Position numbers and translations under genes: made by a program
In this document: positions 22,595 through 35,338 of the stretch, piece by piece
Position numbering within the stretch: the first letter of the stretch is position 1
How the letters are laid out: each line of letters opens with the position of its first letter
Assembly (NCBI GenBank): GCA_033675265.1
Contig: JAUJYZ010001005.1
Location: forward strand, 1-64,000
Length of the DNA stretch: 64,000 nucleotides
Reading direction: 5' to 3'
Source of the DNA: Actinostola sp. cb2023
Lineage: Eukaryota > Cnidaria > Anthozoa > Actiniaria > Actinostolidae
The notes under the pieces: model-generated
Told to the model about the DNA's origin: nothing
The model's database searches: none
What the model saw: the letters and a program-made list of their open reading frames with translations, nothing else

Positions 22595-24908
22595 AATCGC
22601 ATATGCTGATTCTCAATCGCAAGACTATGAAGACATTCATTGTACATTGCCCGATTTTGAAGAAACTCAGATTGTGGACAAAGAGAACGAAATTGTAAGT
22701 TACTAAAATACTGATCTTCACTTCACACCATCTGAAAATGCTAATTAAAGTAGGATACATCTAGGTTATCTTTTGTTTTATAGTTGCTTTGTTCTGATTG
22801 AGACTTCTTCAACTTCACGTGTTCACTTTTCAGCGTGAAGTTGTTCTATATCTAAAGACCAAGGATGGGCGCGTTTGTGGAGCCGAGTGTACGCCATTTG
22901 TCTTACCCAAGCGGTGGACATACGAAACTTTGTTGTCATGTGTGCAAGATTATGTAAGGAGAGCAACCGCTAACCCAGAAGCGAAGGTGGATAAGATGTA
23001 TTATAAAAAATCGAAAGGAAAGGCCGTGGTAAACTTAAACGATGATGGAGATATCTCTTCTTTACTAAACGAGTATCCGCTTACATACAAAAGAGCGAAA
23101 AAAAGAAGTGAAACAGTTATGTATCTTGCTGTTGATCTTCATCGAGGTAAATATGTATTATGAACTACTACCGAAACAGGTAGAGTGTGAAATGGACTCG
23201 AGTAAAAACACTCGTTCAAATTTGCATTCATGAACTGACACGTTCAAATTCCTGAGATAGAGTGGGTTATTTTCAAGAAAAGGACACACGTACTGGCGAG
23301 GAAAGCTTGTAGCATTGTCACATGTAAGAGTTGTTACTGTGACAAAAAGTGAGACCACCCCCCTCCCATCTCCGCAGACCCTGCATCTAGGGCCTGTCAG
23401 TACGTGCGTCCTTTCCTTGAAACAGAAAAAATATTTACTTACTTATTTATCTATTTATAATCTTTTAGTATTATCAATTTTATTATGTATCTATTTATAT
23501 TAGATGTCCCTTGTATTTTTTTATTTATCCCCCCCCCCCCCCCCCTGATGTCTTGCAGTCGCCCCTCCCCCCTAATGTAGATGTAGATATGTAGATGTAG
23601 ACCTGCCATTTGCTATCTCAGGAATTTGAACACGTGAGTTTAGGAATGAGAAGTTGAACAAGTGTTTTTTTTTTCTCGAGCCCAGTTCACACACTACCTG
23701 TTTCGATAGTAACCCCCCTCGCAAAGAGGGCCCTTTATAGGGGGGAACAAATATTGGGGTGACCCATTGGATCAAATAAAGCTCAGCCTGCATTCACCCC
23801 AGTCTATAATACATGTATTGGTGTCTGCTTTATGTGACTTGTAAGTGATTTAACATTTTGCTCTATAAAAGTATGCCAAATCAAGGACAACAGCTTATTA
23901 ATGTTGTTGTGTTTATCAACAGCTGAACCCTACCCCCGTCGATCTCCAAGGATCAGAGCTCGTACTATAGACATATTTGTGCATGAGCTCTCTCAAGACC
24001 TGAAAATTTCATCACATGCAGACGTATTGCACAAAGTCAGCTCAGATTCCTCCATTGAAGAAATTATGACGATGCTGAAAACATATGAGAGTGACCAGAA
24101 AGTCTACACACCATCCAAGGGTCTTTATTGGATCAGAAGGGATCGAAGCAGCTGGTAAGCCTTAGACAGGCTGAAGATCTGCAAACCTGCAAGGAAGAGT
24201 ATAAAGGGAACATAAGAATAGCATGCCATACAGTAACCCTCCTTAAATCACCAGGTTAGCAGTATACATAGCCTCCTCCGCAGGCAACTCTAAATACTAT
24301 AACTCTATCATATGGGTTTCCTGTGTCGCTGCATTGAAGAGGGCAGAGGGAGACTGGAGACGAGGGGAGGAGAAAAAGAAAAGGACGAGTTGCCTGCCAA
24401 AACCGGAGCACCGTGGACTTGTAATGTCACCCTTGTGGACTTGTAACGGGACCCCGGGTCCCCTGGGGAATATTTTGCTCTCCACTAAAACCATCTCCCA
24501 GACCCTGGGGAAATGTTTCGCCTGAAAATAGTGTATATGTAAAAGATCCAGTGTAATCAAGAAGCTTGTAGGTGATTTCGAACATGTTCGAAGAGCTAGA
24601 TGAAGGCGGCGAGGACGAATAAAATTAGATGCTCACGGAGTGAGTATTTTCAAGTGCTTGACTTCTGCTGGAGAAGTAAGAGCTACAATAAGGCCACCAG
24701 CAGGAGCAAAAAGGAAACGTTAGTGTGGTATTTTATAAATCGACCTGAAACTTTTGACGTGCGTTGAATTATTATAAAAACCCTTCTATGCTTTGTTTAC
24801 AGTCCGAAACCGTCACATCAAAGGTCAAGTCACGGTGAGGGTTATGTTGGTCATGTTCTAAAAGCCGACGATCTCTTGGAGAAGCTAACTTCTAAATTCT
24901 CTGCCTAA
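22595..24908 (+). CDS. Unrecognised spliced gene
   Basis: Three exons join in frame: 22834-23146, 23923-24154 and 24803-24908, ending at TAA. An upstream exon ending at 22694 (GAAATT|GTAAGT) also fits in frame. It has acidic sequence (PDFEETQIVDKENEI), but its own start was not found. The second exon is about 104 residues, with VVLYLKTKDGRVCGAE, a YYKKSKGK segment and NLNDDGDISSLL. The strand-and-loop pattern could be a beta-grasp-like N-terminal domain, which is only a guess. The next exon is RRSPRIRARTIDIF followed by helical sequence, and the last ends HVLKADDLLEKLTSKFSA. I cannot assign a function. It could be a host gene or an accessory gene of a DNA transposon, and it lies upstream of the P-like transposase exon on the same strand. 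Confidence 0.55.
24155..24802. other. Intron of the unrecognised gene
   Basis: No gene seen. A stretch at 24560-24724 reads as arginine-rich coding sequence but has an in-frame TGA and does not splice in frame. Confidence 0.4.
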
Positions 24909-25249
24909 AAGTGGTCGAACTGAAGACGAACAGTTTTAAAAACTACTTCGCAATAAACATTGGCAGGCTGAGGAAAAAACCTTTCCTCTAAACATTTCTC
25001 TTTTACTACTCTTTATTTAATACTATCAACTTTGAATTCTAATCAAGCATTATCTTCTGTAGGAGTATACGAGGAGTCCCGATGCCAACAGGGCAAACTA
25101 CTTTCAGTTTGTACGCTTGGCCTTGAAGATATTTCTTCGCTCTCACGGCTCAGCTGGGTGTCGAACGACACTACAACTTTCAAAAATACGATAACCGTTT
25201 TCATCGAGGCTTCGGGAGAGGAATTTGCTCGGAAGATCACCGCCAATTG

Positions 25250-25563
25250 CCCTATACCACTATGACGTCAAATCAAAACAATCTATTGTTTAAACGCTAA
25301 GGATCATGGTCGCTAGAGGGGGACAAAACAGCAACAACACAAAGGATTTCTCAAATAAATGTATTTTACAGACGGTCTGAAAGCGATAAAAGTCACCAAA
25401 CACAGTAAATATTGTGGGAAAAGTATCGATGAATATAATATCTGGAAACTAGGCAATTTGAAATCAAGCGAACCTCAGCAGAGCAGATTTAGTTCACATT
25501 TCTATTGTTCTTCACGATTCTGTCCCCCTCATAAATAAGCCGTTACGTCATAGTGGTATAGGG
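25250..25563. mobile_element. 314-bp MITE
   Basis: Terminal inverted repeats of 20 bp with one difference (CCCTATACCACTATGACGTM) lie at 25250-25269 and 25544-25563. An inner pair AGAGGGGGACA / TGTCCCCCTC follows. No ORF, and no target duplication was found. Confidence 0.72.
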
Positions 25564-25574
25564 TAATTACTTTG

Positions 25575-28500
25575 AAGTTGTTGTTGTTGTTTTTTTATTT
25601 TTTATTTTTTTTTTATTTTTTTTGATTTTAAAGATTTTTATTTCACCAATTGCAAGAATTACTATTTTCACATTCAATACATTTTTACATTGTTTTACAT
25701 TGATTACATAGATGTATGATGGTGTCATATCTATAAGTATATTCACATTGTACATTTTACATCAGTTACGAAAAGAAAGAATGAAAGAAAAAAGAAAAAA
25801 AAGAGAACTAGAGGCTATCAACTATTTTGTTCCACTTATCATAATATTGTATTAGTTTTTCGTTTCTTTTAGCAATAAATAATTCTATGTTATTAAAATA
25901 TTTCAAGTATGATTTGAAATGATTTAAACTTGGATTCATATTTTTTAATTTACAGTAATAAATAACATATTTTCCCACAAGGATAAGAAAGTTCAACTTT
26001 ACATAATCGTTTCGTTTCTGAAACATTCCAAAAATAATGTCAATTTTGCTTATTTCATGTACTTGGATTCCAATTGTTTCTGTCCAATTTCTAATCGATG
26101 ACCAACAAACTACAGAGTATTTACAATCAACAAAAAGATGTTCGATTGATTCGTCGAACTCACGACAAAAAGTGCAAGCACTTGAAACAACCATTTTTGC
26201 TTTTGCTAGTAAAACATTTGTGAAAACAATTCGATTAATAATTTTATATTGAAATTCTCTTAATTTAGTGCTAGTGGTGATTAACGAGGTAAGGGAGTAT
26301 ATATGATTCCAATCAAAATCTACATCAGGAAATAAGGAAATATATTTAAGCTGTGCAGTCGGTGGCTTAGAAATCGTACTTATCATATACTTGTATATAT
26401 TTCTAGAAGTAATTTTCTCAATGTTAGCTAAGTCAATATAATTTTCTTCGTTCGATTTATTAGTAATACGGTTATCAGTACCTAATTGCAAGGCTCGTTT
26501 CCACTCATGTGGTAATGCATCAAAGATGCCCAGAAGCCTAAAGAAATCGACCATGTTAAAGTCTTCAACTTTTTCCGTAAAACATTCAAAAGATAAAAGC
26601 CCGCCTTCGCTACTTAATATATCCGATAGCTTAACAAGTCCTTTCTCCATTAACGTTTTGTCATATACTGATTTATGTGCGATACAAATATGTTTATTAT
26701 TCCAAATGGTTTCATTCAAAATTTCTGTATAATTTACAAGTTCATTACTAGTTAGTGAGGACCATGCAACCAGGCATTCATGATAAAAACGAGGGAGATC
26801 GATAAACAGTTTTGATGCATCGAAGTTACATTTAAATACGAAAAAGTCCACTACGATAAATATTCTTCTACAATAAATTTTCAACCACTTTTATACTGAC
26901 TAAGCATTTTTACGACACACATAACTCTCTGTGCATTAATCATGGAATCTAGATGCGGCATTGCTAATCCGCCGCTCTCAATTGGATTTATTAAAGTGAG
27001 GCGTTTTACTTTGTCTTTTTTGCCATTCCAAATGAAATCATACATAATTTTATTTGCTTCCTGGATTACTTCTTTATCTATATCTGTGATTGAAAAACGA
27101 TAAAGAAGTTTCGCAATTGCAAAGGTTTTAATGATTTGTATGCGACCAAGTAGTGTTAGATTTCTCCATTTCCAAACATTCAAAGTCTTTTTTAATGAGC
27201 GCAAGACTAAATCACAGTTAAGCTCTCTACGCTTTTTCTCATCATAAGTGAAAAAAATCCCTTATTGGTTCGTCAATTTTTTGAATTTGTATATCCTTCT
27301 TTATTCGTTTCCTTAAATCCGGAGTGCCTAACCACATAGCTTCAGTTTTATCATGATTCATTTTAAGCCCTGATGATGCTCCAAATACGTTAAGCACTTT
27401 TTTGATAGAAAAGAGGGAATTCCTATCACGTAAGAATGCTGTTAAATCGTCTGCAAAGATATTGATTTTTATTTCTTGGTAACCTATTTTTTTAAATCCA
27501 TGTACATTCGAGTCACTTCTAATCGATATTGCTAGCACTTCTAAACAGATTATAAACAAGTACGCTGAGAGGGGATCACCTTGTCTGACTCCTTTAGTAA
27601 TTTTAAAGTAATTTGTTGAAAACCCGCCGTTCAGAGCACAGCTCGTTATGTTAGTGTAAAAGAGCTTAACCCATTTGATAAAGTTCTTACCAAAATTAAA
27701 TCTTTCAAGAGTTTCAAAAAGAAAACTCCATTTCAACGAATCAAAAGCTTTCTCAAAATCAATGGCAACAACCAATCCAGGAGTACAGCTACGTTTAGCA
27801 TACTCGATAACATCTTCAATAGTACGAGCTGCGTCGAAAATCGTACGTCCTTTTACATAAGCGTTTTGATTGGAATTAATTATGCTTGGAAGAACAGATT
27901 CTAAACGTAGTGCTAGTAATTTTGTTGCAATTTTTGTATCCACGTTTAGTAAAGATATTGCTCTCCAGTTTTTTAAATACATTCTATCTTTATCTTTATT
28001 CTCGATCAACCTAATAACTGCTTGTCTCTGCGAGATGGATAACTCTCCATTACTAAAAGAGTAATTCAAGGCATCTACAAATTGCTGACCTAACATATGC
28101 CAAAAGGTTAGATAAAACTCTGCACATAGGCCGTCATTTCCCGGAGTTTTATTTAATTTAAACTTCCGCAATGCATTGTAACACTCACCTATAGTAAATA
28201 CTTTATCACAGTTGTCTTTCTGTTCTTGGTTCAGTTGAGGAATTTCAATTGATGACCAGTCAAAAGTTTCGTTAATAGGACAATCTTCGTGAGTAGAACA
28301 ATCTTCTGGAATATCATTATCTTCATATAGTTTAGAGTAAAAAAATTCAATTTCATTGACTATAGCTTTGGGATCTGAAATTTGTTTTCCATTTCGATTG
28401 TACATTTTCCTTACACAATTCTTCTTGCTTCTACAACTTTCAAGGCTTAGAAAGTATTTGTTATTCTTCTCGCCTTTTTCATACCAATCCGCTCTTGAAC

Positions 28501-28982
28501 GTATTATAGAACCCTGTACAATATAACCAAAAAACGTTTCATATTCAATTTTGGCCGCTTCAAGATCTTCAATATTTTTCTCTGTCGGATCCGTGTTGCA
28601 TTTTTCTTCTAGGCTTTTTACCTTTCGCTCAATATTTATTTGCAAATATTTTCTATTTCGTGCTTTCATTTTACTGTACCTGATAGTAGTTTGTCGGATT
28701 TTATATTTTATCAAGTCCCACATAACACATTTGTCACTAACGTCGTCAAATTCTCTAAGCCATTCTCGATAACCTCTTGTAATTAATTCTACATATTCTC
28801 CATCATCCAGTAAACTGGTGTTTAGTTTCCAATGTGATGGTCCTCGCGCATATTCAGGTAGACTATTTATTTTTAGAAAAATACCTGAGTGATCGGATTT
28901 AATTGATGGTATGATACCTACATCTTCTATGTCCTCTTGCAATGAATTTTCTATTAGCCAATAATCTAAGCGACTGGAAGAC
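25575..28982 (-). pseudogene. L1/Tx1-like LINE, 5'-truncated
   Basis: Read on minus, it begins inside the end of an endonuclease domain (LDYWLIENSLQ, then IKSDHSGIFLKIN) near 28980 and runs through the reverse transcriptase in one 566-codon frame at 28942-27242. That frame has NWRAISLLNVDTKIATKLLA, DFEKAFDSLKW, KGVRQGDPLSAYLF and IFADDLTAF. Frame changes near 27240 and 26880 separate the later parts (27204-26881 and 26884-25808). The last has a Cys-rich zf-RVT-like motif (CTFCREFDESIEHLFVDC). The 3' end is an A-rich tail (T-rich on plus, 25575-25640). The missing 5' half and the shifts make it a dead copy, though the long RT frame suggests it is not very old. It sits in the intron before the P-like exon at 29059. 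Confidence 0.85.
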
Positions 28983-29058
28983 TAGACTAACAGACTATAT
29001 AGAAGCATAAATAGCTGATGTAATTCTAAACATGATGAAATTATCATTAACAGGCACA

Positions 29059-29542
29059 CAGGAGATACTTGACTGAAACCTCAGGGGAGTATACTGGCTC
29101 CGCCTTAGATGCATGCATTGAATTCCTGGAACACACCAGCAAACTTGTGGAGCTTTTCAGTACCTCCAAACACAGCATCTCCTCTGTGGATGATGATCGC
29201 CTGAAGCAACTCGATGCCTTCCTTACCTACATGTTGAAATGGAAAGAATCTTGTCAAGGCAATGGTAAACTTTTCATTTCAACCAAGCTCTGGTTTGACC
29301 TCCAGTCCATGGTGCATGGTTTAAAAGCTATAATTAAGATCAAGCTAACGTCATACCCAACCACAGTAATAAAAGCCTGGCTTTTAAACCAAGACATAGT
29401 AGAAAACCACTTTTGCCAGGTCAGGGCCTGCAATGGCCAAAATAATAATCCAACCTATAAATTTCAGGAAGCCACACAGAATTCAATCCGCATAGGCCAA
29501 ACTACCATCAGTGCTAAATGCAATGCTCGAGTGCGTAACTGA
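29059..29542 (+). CDS. P-element/THAP9-like transposase, last exon
   Basis: An acceptor (cattaacag) leads into an exon of about 160 codons ending at TGA. It contains DDDRLKQLDAFLTYMLKWKE, LWFDLQSMVHGLKAI and NQDIVENHFCQVRACNGQNN, then QNSIRIGQTTISAK. The NQD-VENHF-x-RA-NGQNNNPTY pattern is that of the C-terminal region of P-element-like transposases as I recall them in sponges and cnidarians. The catalytic core should lie upstream, but that space is occupied by the LINE at 25575-28982, so I do not see it. It is either a fragment or a gene interrupted in an intron. Confidence 0.65.
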
Positions 29543-30017
29543 TCATGAGTAATAAAAGTTTAATAACATTATACTTTGATTATAGCCACTTTCACATGTT
29601 TAAATATTCGATTGACAGATCATAATGTATTTGCATAACTAAGCAGGAATTTAAACATCTGTTATTTATACTTGGCTACACATGGGTTTATACCAGTTGT
29701 TACATTTGTATCCACTGATCCATTTTGTGGGTTAAATAAAGATTATTATTATTATCATTATTATTATTATTATTACATGCATGCAGATAATAATAATAAT
29801 AACCTTAATCATATTCATTTTGAAATCACTAGTAAATCCTGCAATCTGATTGGCTAAAAATGGTGCGATTAAATCATTAATAATATACATGAAAAAAATA
29901 CTCGATTCTGATTGGCTTAGAGTAGTGCAGTTGAAAAGTAATTTGCACTGCAGTGCAAATTACCTTTAATATGCACTGTAGTGCAAATTACTTTTTTTTT
30001 CATGAATATTATTAATT

Positions 30018-30182
30018 GGTAATCATACGATTTCTCGTTCAATTTGGAATAATTTGCACTCGTGTGTTTTTCAAAGAGCTCAAATTGCACTCGCCCTATG
30101 GGCTCGTGCAATTTTGATACTCTTTGAAAAACACACTCATGCAAATTATTTCCAAATTGAACTCGAAGCCGTATGATTACCT
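30018..30182. repeat. Foldback with 75-bp arms
   Basis: Arms 30018-30091 and 30107-30182 are inverse copies, from GGTAATCATACG at the outer ends to GTGTGTTTTTCAAAGAG inside, with a loop of about 15 bp. Confidence 0.85.
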
Positions 30183-30833
30183 CTACAAATTGCACTCCAC
30201 TCAGTTCTATTACCATTACTTATTAACGTGTCAAATTATCAGTGCAGATCAGTGCTTCATTTATATTGCTCAGTCTGCAGTGCTGTTTTCACTCATACAG
30301 ACTTGATTAACACTATCTGAAAAATATATGCGATTTGATTGGTTGAGAGCAGTGGTATTTCAGCGTAATTTGAAAATTACAGTTTCCATGGTAACCACCA
30401 TCCTTGCTCATGGAAACAAAATGGCGGACGAAACCAAGTTAGGATGTTTTCAGTGCTAAAAGACAAAAAAATGAACCATAAACAAGTCCCAAAAGCCAAA
30501 AGTACATACACATGGATGATGTTTTAGCATTTCAAGAAGTTTTTCTTTGGATGACTCTACAGAAAGCAGCGGAAAACGATCGATACTTAAGATTGACGAT
30601 TGAGTGATAAAGCTTATGTGCCTGTTTTTAGCCATTGTCAAAATCAAAGAAAGATCACTACAAAAGGTAATAAATGAAGCCTAGATCACTTTTTACTCTG
30701 TGTTTTCATTCTTTGTCTAACTTCGAAAAACGATCGTTATAAGAACACAGATTTGTTATGGGTTTTTTTTCACGACAGTAAAAAGCAGTTTGCTGTGTTG
30801 TGTTAGTTCAATCGAGCGTGTGTGGTAACAAAT

Positions 30834-30970
30834 AATAGCATGGTTTGTACGTGATATTTAGAATAAATACCACTCGTGATATTTCAAAATTGACAATTTT
30901 GAAACATCACTCGTGATACATGTAAGTTATATGCCAAATTATATAAATATCACTACAAACCATGCTATTA
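30834..30970. repeat. Foldback repeat
   Basis: Outer arms ATAGCATGGTTTGTA and its inverse, and inner arms CACTCGTGATATTTCAAAATT / AATTTTGAAACATCACTCGTG, meet near 30893. Confidence 0.8.
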
Positions 30971-31098
30971 CCTATACTTATGACCTAATGTCTACAAACC
31001 TGGTTGGATTAATTACTCATGAATTAGTTTTAGAATAAACGGTAGTTACATGTATATCATTACAACAACAACAAAAAGTTTATTGTACTTCTGTACCT

Positions 31099-34000
31099 TC
31101 ATGATTGCACATTTCCTGATAAAGCAATTCTCAACACAATACGCTCTCCAATCATTTCAGTACGGCTGTTGACTGGTTGTTGATTGTTGATGATCCAGGC
31201 CTGGGGAATAATTGAATCATTGGCAGCTAACACCACATTAGCCAATGCATCAGACAGCTTCTTCTTGTTATCTCGGCAAAGGACATTAATGCCATACGCC
31301 TTGCACAGGGAGACGAGCTTGGGTTTGACATTTACCTTGGCTAAACCCTCGGCTTTGTAATTACTGATAAATGCAAATAGCTTGTTGTGGCTATTTCTCT
31401 TCCCAGGACTCATGTCACCTACAATTTCTAGAAACGGCACATGTGCTTTTTGTACAGCAGCAACACCTTGACGCTGCAAAACTTTCTTTCTGTGCTCTGC
31501 AGTTTTCTTTAAATCATAGGTGCGCCGAAAATCCTTGAGGAATTGGCAGCTACCCATCCTCAAGTAGTGGGTTACAACCCCAATGAATAGTTCAGGGACC
31601 AAGACCTAACAAAAAATGTACAATTCAAATTATAAATTAACAATGCAAAATCTTTGAGAGATCAACTTATACGTCTGGCATGGGATAGTAGGAATTGGGC
31701 AGTTATTATAATCAATCAATTAATTAATAATAATTAATGAAGTTTAAATGCATTATATAATCATTATGCATTGAACACTAAAATAATTTAAGCCCACGAT
31801 ATGTTAATTAAAATAAATTAATGATATTACTGTATTTATAGTTTAATTTAAATTGATTAGAATTTGTAGAGTCAGATCATGCAGAGCCTAATTAATTGTG
31901 TGCCTTATAATCTAAATAAATGTCTTCATTTCATTATGTAATATACTATTGGAGGATCATATCAAATAAAATTACAACTACAGTCAGTCTGAGACTAAAT
32001 ACCTGCAGTTTGTTACTCATAACATCCATGAATATATCATCCCAAAGCAGAGATAGCTCAACATCATTTTTTATTTCAGTAATGGCATCATCAACAAACT
32101 GTTCTTTGTCAACATGCAACTGTAGTCTGGAAGTGTTAATGATATTTATGCTTAATTCTTCAAGCTTGCAGAAGAACACATAGCACCTGTCACTTATATG
32201 AAGAAGCCCACGCTCTCTGTACTGTCTGTCTTCAGTGACATCTAGTGTTCCACTGAATGCAGTGTTCTTCCTGAGGTACTCATATTGCTCAATTACATTT
32301 TCTTCCAACAATTCACATTTGTCATGAAATACTACCACCTGCTTCATGGTTGACTTGTGCTTCGTAAACATGTTAGATTTAACATAACGCCTACAGTGTT
32401 CCAACTCTTTTCGAATTGCCCAGCCCCCAACATGGCGAATTTTGGAAAGGCCTTCTAATGGCATGTTTGCTATGTCAACTGCCACAGTTTCTGTGTCATG
32501 CAATAACTGCAGTCTCGTAGCAAGGCAATGAATGAAATGGCTGTACAGTTCATTTACTATTACAGAGCCAATAGTTAAATGAACTTCTGTCAACTCAGTT
32601 ACTGCAAACACAGCTCTCAGCTCTTGGCGGAATTGTGGATTTCCAATGATGTCAATGTAAAGCTTGTGAGTAGATTCAAAGAAATCTGCTCTCTTTATGC
32701 AAATGTCATCCATGTTGTCAACTGTAATGTGCTGCTTAAAAATTAAAATAAATTTAAACCACTGAATCCTGAAAAACAAAGTAATTTTTTCCAAATAGGT
32801 GTCACTGTCCAGTACTTCAGCCAGGAGTGTATTTTTCTTCTTTGCAAATTCACTCTCAGGTTCTAACACCATCTGTCGCCTGATAATATCATCCACTGTA
32901 GAATCTGGGAGAATGCTAAGTTCTTCCTCATATCTTTCTAAGACTTGATACACTTGAAGTAAGTCTATGACTAGGTTGTCATCATCGGCTTCAAAGAATG
33001 AGGAGACAAGGCCATCTGGGTATACATCCATGGAAAGTGACTCTGGAGCATCTCTGTCCCCATCGCATAAATGCTCTCCCCGGTCGCAGACAGTGAAGAA
33101 ACAATCTTGTAGATCCTTGTTTTTGCAGCAGGAGTGGTCATCAAAGGTTTCTGTTTGGACATCACACACACATATAGCATCATCTGATGGACGGAGTAAC
33201 TGCCTGGAGTTAAAATTACAAAGCTGCAGATTTTTTTCACTCCTGACCCTGGAGGCAGCAACATATATAAGCCCTGGTACAAACTCCTTGCAGCAATGGA
33301 CAACTGCACCAGGAAGGGTAAGCCCTTGGACCTTATGACAAGTTGCAGCATAAAATAAAGTCACTGGATATTGAGTCCGGCTGCCAACAATCTCACCAGA
33401 TCTGTCTCGGTTTGACCAGGTTTGTTTCCTGATTTTCACTAAGCCAACTGATGGAAACTCCACTTCCAACTGATCTCCAATTTCTCTCACAAATGTTCCT
33501 GAACTACCATTTCTTAAATCTTGAGATAAATTCCAAAGTAGCATAACTTTGGCTCCAGGTTTGAGTAGCAACTTAACAGGAGCTGGACAGCTGATGCCAG
33601 AAACATTACCTTGATCTTGACATTGATATGAATGGAGAGCACCTGGCATCGAAGAAATCACATTGAGATTGTGCAAAGCTACAGCTTGCTTTCTAAAGTA
33701 GATGTGAACATGACCTTCGTCTATTGGCCGGCTGAGAGACTGTAGATAATTTTCACTTTCCGCTGAACATGCTCCCAAGCGGATTTCATCGAGAGCTCGA
33801 ACAAATAAGTCACTTGCTCGATCTTGTCGGATAGCACGTGTTAGCTCGAATCTGTGAGGAATAGCGACAGAGAACAGCTCAGACTCAAACAGGAATTGCC
33901 CACTGTCAAACACGTTTGGAACAGGACGAAGCTGCAAAAAATCTCCAACAAGTACCAGCATCTTTCCACCAAATGGTTTCGTTTTGTCATCCTGACTAGC

Positions 34001-34607
34001 TAGAGCATGGTGGATTGCATTGACGAGTTGGAAAATTCGCTTACTCGACATTCCACACTCGTCCCAGATTATGGTATCGGCAGAAGCAATTCTTTCAATC
34101 GTGTGTTGTGATATCGTGGTCGATCTCTCGATGACCATTTCAGAAGGCAAATCGGTCGTAGCAAGGGCATAATGAGCGTGCACGGTGGAGGCTTTGATGT
34201 TCTCATCGTAGACCGTGCAGGCAATTCCAGTAGAGCAAACGACGACCACTCTTCGTGTTTGCTTTAGTGTCTTTACTATGGCATTAATCACATAGGATTT
34301 CCCCGTCCCCGCTTTTCCCGTGAGCAGTAGATTGTGCCCTGCTTGTGCAAGTTCAATAACCGTTCTCTGTTCCTCTGTTAAACTAGAAAGTAAATAGCGC
34401 TTCACTTTAGCTCAAAGCCTTGTATTCGCATGCATGTTCATGTGATTCAGTAAATTGTAACATACCTGATTGACATATTTTTGGTGGCAAAATTGCCATT
34501 TTATATCCTCTAAACGCACATAAACTCAAATAGTACGCACTGTAATTCACAATTATAATTTGGGAAATCTTATAAAGAACAGCTGAAGATCGCGCGGGTT
34601 TTTCCAT
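31099..34607 (-). CDS. PIF1-like helicase, 1016 aa, intact
   Basis: Three exons (34607-34466, 34404-32003, 31605-31099) join in frame from ATG to TGA. The helicase core begins at about residue 50. It has Q-like LTEEQRTVIELA, Walker A GKAGTGKS, Walker B IIWDECGMSS, GDFLQLRPV, and the late motif TCHKVQGLTLPGAVVHC with VAASRVRS. That set is characteristic of PIF1/RecD-type 5'-to-3' DNA helicases. Downstream about 550 residues form an extra domain with HVGGWAIRKELEHCRRYV and, in the last exon, VTHYLRMGSCQFLKDFRR and EHRKKVLQRQ. I recall this extension from multi-copy cnidarian and sponge proteins of unknown function. No Rep/HUH nuclease is fused or adjacent, so it is not a typical Helitron protein. 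It may belong to a mobile element or be a domesticated helicase. Confidence 0.82.
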
Positions 34608-35183
34608 TTGACAAGCGTGTTATTCTTGAAGCTCGCTTCCTATTGGTTGGTTTGAAATTCGTCGATTCTCGGGGGAGGACACCGTCATGACCCAGCACCT
34701 CCCGGACGCGCTGACATTTCGACGGCCGTTGCATTCTTGTCATGCCTTTGGTCCAGGTAGAGTGACAAGAGAGTATTCGTATCGCCAGTTTGGTCCTAAA
34801 ATCCGTTTTACGGTGCAGATATCGAGGTTTGAAGTACGGAAGAGTGCTTTGGATAATAGTTTGTTTATCGGGCTAATGTGTTTTGGAGGAATTTTGGCGA
34901 TAGTTCGAATTTTAAAAGAATTCTAGTCGATTTGGTTCGAGGAACCGAGACACGACTCTCCTACCTTCTCAATTATACTAGTGTGTGATACGTGACAAAC
35001 CAAATCGACTATAACTCACCAAAAACTGAACGGATACGGCTTAAAATCGGCTCGGACACAGAAGAGATGACTCCAAACAAGTTAGTGTTTTCGATATTTT
35101 ATTCAAACGGAATTTTTACCAAATGATTATGGCGTTCAAAAGACGCCATACATTTACACCAATATTGAACTTGGGATACCTGT
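34608..35183. other. Interval between the helicase and THAP genes
   Basis: No gene supported. A short inverted pair (GTCGATTTGGTT at 34926 and AACCAAATCGAC at 34998) is present. This would be the promoter side of the helicase gene. Confidence 0.45.
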
Positions 35184-35312
35184 GGCGATACCACAAAATA
35201 TTGACAGCGTTGGGAGAAAATATATTCCGTATCGGGCTCCGTCGCTGCGCGACTCCGCCCAATACGGAATATATTTTCTCCCAACTAGCCATCAATATTT
35301 TGTGGTATCGCC
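35184..35312. repeat. Hairpin MITE
   Basis: Arms of about 53 bp (35184-35235 and 35258-35312) are nearly perfect inverses, running from GGCGATACCACAAAATATTG through GGGAGAAAATATATTCCGTA. The loop is about 22 bp. Confidence 0.85.
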
Positions 35313-35338
35313 GTCTCAAAATCGCAATTAGTTTATAA

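Larger units (their letters stand above)
29543..31098. other. Repeat-rich non-coding stretch
   Basis: Contains an (ATT)n run at 29738-29775 after a GGTTAAATAAAG tail, TGCACT/AGTGCA palindromes near 29940-29995, and the inverted repeats at 30018-30182 and 30834-30970. Two similar GATT(C)TGATTGGCT/GATTTGATTGGTT words near 29845, 29905 and 30335 suggest related MITE ends. No gene seen. Confidence 0.6.

Noticed and set aside
31099..34607. Helitron
   Set aside because: The helicase has no fused Rep/HUH domain, and no TC...CTRR ends with a hairpin were recognised nearby.
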